Source: Bradyrhizobium cajani (lineage in GTDB: Bacteria; Pseudomonadota; Alphaproteobacteria; Rhizobiales; Xanthobacteraceae). Taken from it: a DNA stretch of 64,000 bases. The DNA lies in the NCBI RefSeq assembly GCF_009759665.1, contig NZ_WQNE01000029.1:53229-117228 (forward strand). The letters run 5' to 3'. The translations under genes were made by a program, and so were the position numbers. Below the pieces are notes generated by a model. The model searched no databases and was not told where the DNA came from. It saw nothing but the letters and a program-made list of their open reading frames with translations. How positions within the stretch are numbered: the stretch's first letter is position 1; each line of letters opens with the position of its first letter. Positions 60,818 to 64,000 of the stretch are shown in pieces.

Positions 60818-61081
60818 TTAGCGAATGATCGTCGTCAGCGACGAGTAGCGCTTGTTCGGCTTGCTCTCGCCCGGAGCGAACTGTGCAAAAGCGTCGCTGA
60901 CGCGCGTCGCCGGCGGCGTATCGCTTGCGAACCGAAATTCCTTCGGCCGTGGCGCATAGAAGCTGGCGCTGTAATAGACGTCGTCGAAACGCGTCTCGCC
61001 GACGCCGAACAAGGTGTCGCAGACGCACAGGAGCGCGTAGACGCCCGCGACCGCGATCACGACCTCTCTCAGAACAGACAT
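60818..61081 (-). CDS. 87-residue hypothetical protein with N-terminal membrane anchor
   Basis: From ATG 61081 with GGGG upstream. An N-terminal hydrophobic segment (LREVVIAVAGVYALLCVCDTLFG) is followed by a soluble tail, DDVYYSASFYAPRPKEFRFASDTPPATRVSDAFAQFAP. Two cysteines lie in the anchor. Family not recognised. It is convergent with the hydrolase with 4 bases between stops. Confidence 0.6.
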   Translation of the reverse strand: MSVLREVVIAVAGVYALLCVCDTLFGVGETRFDDVYYSASFYAPRPKEFRFASDTPPATRVSDAFAQFAPGESKPNKRYSSLTTIIR

Positions 61082-61270
61082 GCGGTTGCCCCAACCTTTT
61101 CGGGAAGGATGCACGCCGGTTCCAAAGCCGAGGTTTAAGGCAACATGCTTCTTATCCGCAGAGTTTGCCGCCACTGAGCGGATTGCAGACAATTTTATCG
61201 AGCTCGAAAAAAGGGAGCCCGCCTGCTCCTGCGATCAGGCGGGCCCCAGGCTTGGCCGCTCGGGAGGTTC

Positions 61271-62755
61271 TCAGACGGCCAGGTTCATCCACACCGCTTT
61301 CGGCTCGGTGAAATTGTCGATCGCGGCGGTGCCGTGCTCGCGGCCGAGGCCGGAGTCGCGCTCGCCGCCCCAGGGCAGGCGCACATCGGTGTAGCCGTAG
61401 GTGTTCATCCACACCGTTCCTGCGCGGGCCCGCTTGGCAAAACGCTGAAGCTTGCCGATGTCGCGGCTCCAGACGCCGGCGGCGAGGCTGTAGGCGGTGC
61501 CGTTGGCGATCCTGAGCGCATCGGCCTCGTCCCTGAACTTGATGACGCTGACGACCGGGCCAAAGATCTCCTCCTGCGAGATCCGCATCTCATGCGCCAC
61601 GCCCGCGAACACGGCAGGGCTGATGAAATAGCCGCGCTCGCCAATACGTTCGCCGCCGGTGACGAGGCTCGCGCCCTCGTTCCGGCCGATCTCGACATAG
61701 TCGAGGATCGACTTCATCTGCTTCTCGGAGATGACGGGCCCGAGCGCCGTCCTGCGGTCGAGCGGATCGCCGATCCTGAGCGACTTTGCGCGCGCCGCGA
61801 GACGCTCGACCACTTCGTCATAGGCCTTCTCCTGCACCAGCACGCGGGAGCCGGCCGAGCAGACCTGGCCGGCGTTGAAGAAGATGCCGGAGGCCGCAGC
61901 TTTCGAAGCCGCCTCGAGATCGGCATCGTCGAAAATGACGTTGGCCGACTTGCCGCCGAGTTCGAGCGAGACGCGCTTGAAGTTGCCGGCCGCGCCCTTC
62001 ATGATTCCGCGCCCTACGCCAGGCGAGCCGGTGAAGGTGACCTTGTCGACATCGGGGTGATTGACGAGCGCGTCGCCGACGACGCGGCCCGGACCGGTGA
62101 CGACGTTGAAGACGCCCGCCGGCAGGCCGGCCTCGAGCGCCAGCTCGGCGATGCGCAACGCCGACAGCGAGGTCAGTTCGGCCGGCTTCATCACCAGCGT
62201 GCAGCCGCAGGCCAGCGCCGGCGCCAGCTTCCACATCCCGATCATCAGCGGGAAATTCCACGGCACAATCGCTGCGACCACGCCGACGGGCTCGCGCACG
62301 GTGTAGGTCAGGGCATCGTCGCGCACCGGCACGACATCGCCGCTGATCTTGTCGGCCCAGCCGGCGTAGTAGACCAGCGTGTCGACGGCAGCTGGAAAAT
62401 CCTGGCGCATCGTCGCCGCGATCGGCTTGCCGGCATCGATCGATTCGAGCTCGATGATTTCTTCGGCGTGCGCCTTGAGCAGGTCGGCCCAGCGCAGCAG
62501 GATCTGGCCGCGCTCGGAGGCGCGCATGGTCCGCCAAGGGCCCTCGAACGCCCGCCGCGCCGCCGCCACGGCGTGCTCGACATCGGCTTCGCCACCTTCG
62601 GCGATGGTGGCGATCACCTGCCCGGTCGCGGGATTGAGGGATTTGAAGGTGCGGCCGGAGCTCGCGGGGACGCGGCGGCCATCGATGAGCAGATGCTGCG
62701 GCCGGGCCATGAACGCGGTGGCCGGCGAATGGGCGAAGTCATATGCAACAGACAT
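61271..62755 (-). CDS. NAD(P)-dependent aldehyde dehydrogenase
   Basis: 494 residues from ATG 62755; another ATG directly upstream (62758) shares the GGAGG site. The cofactor motif TFTGSPGVGRGIMKGA, the general-base Glu in VSLELGGKSANVIF and the nucleophile Cys in NAGQVCSAGSRVLV are intact. AIVPWNFPLMIGMWKLAPALA is the usual lead-in. The family range includes betaine-, aminobutyraldehyde- and phenylacetaldehyde-type enzymes; the substrate is not fixed. It is divergent from the ModE-like regulator, 114 bases apart. Confidence 0.9.
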   Translation of the reverse strand: MSVAYDFAHSPATAFMARPQHLLIDGRRVPASSGRTFKSLNPATGQVIATIAEGGEADVEHAVAAARRAFEGPWRTMRASERGQILLRWADLLKAHAEEIIELESIDAGKPIAATMRQDFPAAVDTLVYYAGWADKISGDVVPVRDDALTYTVREPVGVVAAIVPWNFPLMIGMWKLAPALACGCTLVMKPAELTSLSALRIAELALEAGLPAGVFNVVTGPGRVVGDALVNHPDVDKVTFTGSPGVGRGIMKGAAGNFKRVSLELGGKSANVIFDDADLEAASKAAASGIFFNAGQVCSAGSRVLVQEKAYDEVVERLAARAKSLRIGDPLDRRTALGPVISEKQMKSILDYVEIGRNEGASLVTGGERIGERGYFISPAVFAGVAHEMRISQEEIFGPVVSVIKFRDEADALRIANGTAYSLAAGVWSRDIGKLQRFAKRARAGTVWMNTYGYTDVRLPWGGERDSGLGREHGTAAIDNFTEPKAVWMNLAV

Positions 62756-62815
62756 CATATTTCCTCCAGTTCTGGCATGCCAGACTAGGCGTCTATTGGC
62801 CGGAGTAAATATGAT
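62754..62815. promoter_or_regulatory. inverted repeat ATCATATTT / AAATATGAT in the ALDH-regulator region
   Basis: Perfect 9-bp arms at 62754-62762 and 62807-62815, 44 bases apart. The AT-rich ATAT half-sites are unlike the GC-rich surroundings and recall ModE-type sites with TATAT arms. The left arm overlaps the ALDH start codon, so binding could repress translation start or transcription of that gene. Confidence 0.4.
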
Positions 62816-62869
62816 ATGGTGTGCAAATGGGTGGCCTACATATGAAGCGTAGTTCATAAGGAAAAGCCG

Positions 62870-63952
62870 ATGCTTCAGATCGAGATCGAGGCCGTCTGGC
62901 GATTTCGCCGCGAGGGCAGCCCGCGTACCGCCGTCATCATGCTCGGCGTGCTCAACGAAATCCGGAAGACCGGAAAGATCACGAGTGCGGCGAGCGATGC
63001 GCACCTGTCCTACCGGCATGTCTGGAATCTGATCGAGCAATGGTCGGAGTTCTTCGGCACGCCGCTGGTCGAGACCCAGCGCGGCAAGGGCTCGAAGCTC
63101 ACGCCGTTCGGCGAGCGGCTGGTGTGGGCCGGCGAGCGCATGCAGGCACGGCTCGGGCCCCAGCTCGAGAACCTCGCGCAGGAGCTGGCGAGCGAGATCA
63201 AGCCGTTCCTCGAACAGCGTCCCTCGGTGATCCGCGTCCATGCCAGCCACGGCTTTGCCGTCGCAAAACTGCGCGAATTCCTCGATCGCGAACCCGGTAT
63301 GGGCGTCGACCTGCGCTATGTCAGCAACCAGCATTCGCTGGTCTCGCTGGCGCAGGGCGCCTGCGACCTTTCCGGCCTGCATCTGCCGCACGGCGCGCTG
63401 CGGGCACAAGGCATCAAGGCGGCGCGCGAATGGCTCGATCCGCGCGAGGACCGCATCATCAGTTTCGTCACGCGCGAGATGGGCCTGATGGTCGCGCGCG
63501 GTAATCCCTTGCGCATCGCTTCGCTCGCCGATCTCACCGGGCCAAAAGTCCGCTTCGTCAATCGCGACCATGATTCCGGTACGCGCCTGTTGTTCGACCA
63601 GCTGCTCGCCGCCAACGACATCGACGAGAGCCGCATCAACGGCGCGCAGCAGATCGAATTCACCCACGCCGCGGTCGCGGCCTATGTCGCGAGCGGCATG
63701 GCGGATGCGAGCTTCGGCGTCGAGGCCGCGGCCCGGTATTTCAACCTCGATTTCATCCGCATCCTGACCGAGGATTATTTCTTCGTCTGCAAGCGCGCCT
63801 TCCTGGACACCAAGCCGATGCAGCGCATCCTCGAGATCATCCGCAGCGCCGATTTCCGCGCCGCCATCGCCACCCTGCCCGGCTACGTGCCGTCCGATAC
63901 CGGCGCCGTGACCGGCGTGAAGGCGTTTCTGGAGATGCACGCCGTGCGGTGA
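62870..63952 (+). CDS. ModE-like winged-helix regulator fused to a periplasmic-binding-protein-like domain
   Basis: 360 residues from ATG 62870 (AAGGA upstream). Residues about 5-85 are a ModE/LysR-type winged helix (GVLNEIRKTGKITSAASDAHLSYRHVWNLIEQWSEFFGTPLVE, GSKLTPFGERL). Residues about 120-355 are a PBP-like (PF12727-type) domain: HASHGFAVAKLREFLDREPGM, KVRFVNRDHDSGTRLLFDQLL, and VAAYVASGMADASFGVEAAARYF. In related proteins the ligand is molybdate, tungstate or a pterin/formate-related signal. Here it probably controls the divergent aldehyde dehydrogenase. Confidence 0.85.
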   Translation: MLQIEIEAVWRFRREGSPRTAVIMLGVLNEIRKTGKITSAASDAHLSYRHVWNLIEQWSEFFGTPLVETQRGKGSKLTPFGERLVWAGERMQARLGPQLENLAQELASEIKPFLEQRPSVIRVHASHGFAVAKLREFLDREPGMGVDLRYVSNQHSLVSLAQGACDLSGLHLPHGALRAQGIKAAREWLDPREDRIISFVTREMGLMVARGNPLRIASLADLTGPKVRFVNRDHDSGTRLLFDQLLAANDIDESRINGAQQIEFTHAAVAAYVASGMADASFGVEAAARYFNLDFIRILTEDYFFVCKRAFLDTKPMQRILEIIRSADFRAAIATLPGYVPSDTGAVTGVKAFLEMHAVR

Positions 63953-64000
63953 TGCTGCACAAATCGCGCGGTCGCTGCGGATGGCGGAGGCGGTCTCGCC

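Noticed and set aside
61271..63940. The aldehyde dehydrogenase frame stays open for about 1.2 kb further upstream, which would make an 889-residue fusion
   Set aside because: The extra part is antisense to the ModE-like regulator, and a strong GGAGG site and ATG at 62755/62758 mark the true start. Family length is about 490.

Overview
This is a contiguous piece of a GC-rich alphaproteobacterial chromosome, most likely Bradyrhizobium or a close relative. The grounds are the acpXL-fabZXL-fabF2XL-fabF1XL-lpxXL cluster for very-long-chain lipid A acylation, DUF2865 and DUF2189 proteins, tandem kup genes, and several palindromic intergenic elements of the kind scattered through Bradyrhizobiaceae genomes. 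I see no rRNA, tRNA, insertion sequence, prophage or CRISPR array. Gene density and codon use are even, so this is core-type chromosome with a few accessory loci.

Layout. 1-8.4 kb: a catabolic locus. A divergent pair of transcription units carries nicA-nicB (two-component molybdenum nicotinate hydroxylase with three c-type haem sites) on + and a 6-hydroxynicotinate reductase-like gene, a UPF0280 gene and an amino-acid-synthesis-family gene on -, followed by the first codons of a possible secreted protein at the window edge. An extradiol dioxygenase faces nicB. The combination suggests oxidative entry (nicotinate to 6-hydroxynicotinate) followed by a reductive branch. 8.7-16.3 kb: HerA-like ATPase, AhpD-like protein, MgtC protein, exported phosphodiesterase/alkaline phosphatase, two very small membrane or secreted proteins, and a ParB-like nuclease-domain protein. 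16.5-20.8 kb: the lipid A very-long-chain acyl cluster. 20.9-27.5 kb: a winged-helix/TPR regulator divergent from a 1550-residue autotransporter with about 24 short repeats. 27.9-30.6 kb: polyamine-binding protein, aminotransferase and rhodanese.

30.7-36.5 kb: two tandem Kup potassium transporters, then an isolated motA-motB pair. 36.7-42.5 kb: SDR, RraA-like protein, pssA, psd and an Atm1-type ABC exporter. 42.7-47.4 kb: LOG-family hydrolase, VOC protein, and a tightly overlapping cysS - 37-residue membrane protein - GNAT - cimA operon. 47.7-50.3 kb: secreted and envelope proteins. 50.8-55.4 kb: a five-gene haem-copper cytochrome c oxidase operon (subunits II, I, two III-like proteins, IV). 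55.5-61.1 kb: immunity-like protein, nadE, dgkA, class II DAHP synthase, alpha/beta hydrolase and a small protein. 61.3-64 kb: aldehyde dehydrogenase divergent from a ModE-like regulator fused to a periplasmic-binding-like domain.

The most interesting points are the hybrid nicotinate locus with two unexplained co-operonic families, a ketosynthase paralogue (FabF2XL) that lacks the catalytic Cys and one His and so looks like a chain-length-factor-type partner, the family of cloverleaf-folding palindromic repeats (107 bp, 107 bp, 123 bp, and an 80-bp nested palindrome), and the repeat-rich autotransporter next to a dedicated-looking regulator. All functions are inferred by recognition of families and motifs; no database search was run.
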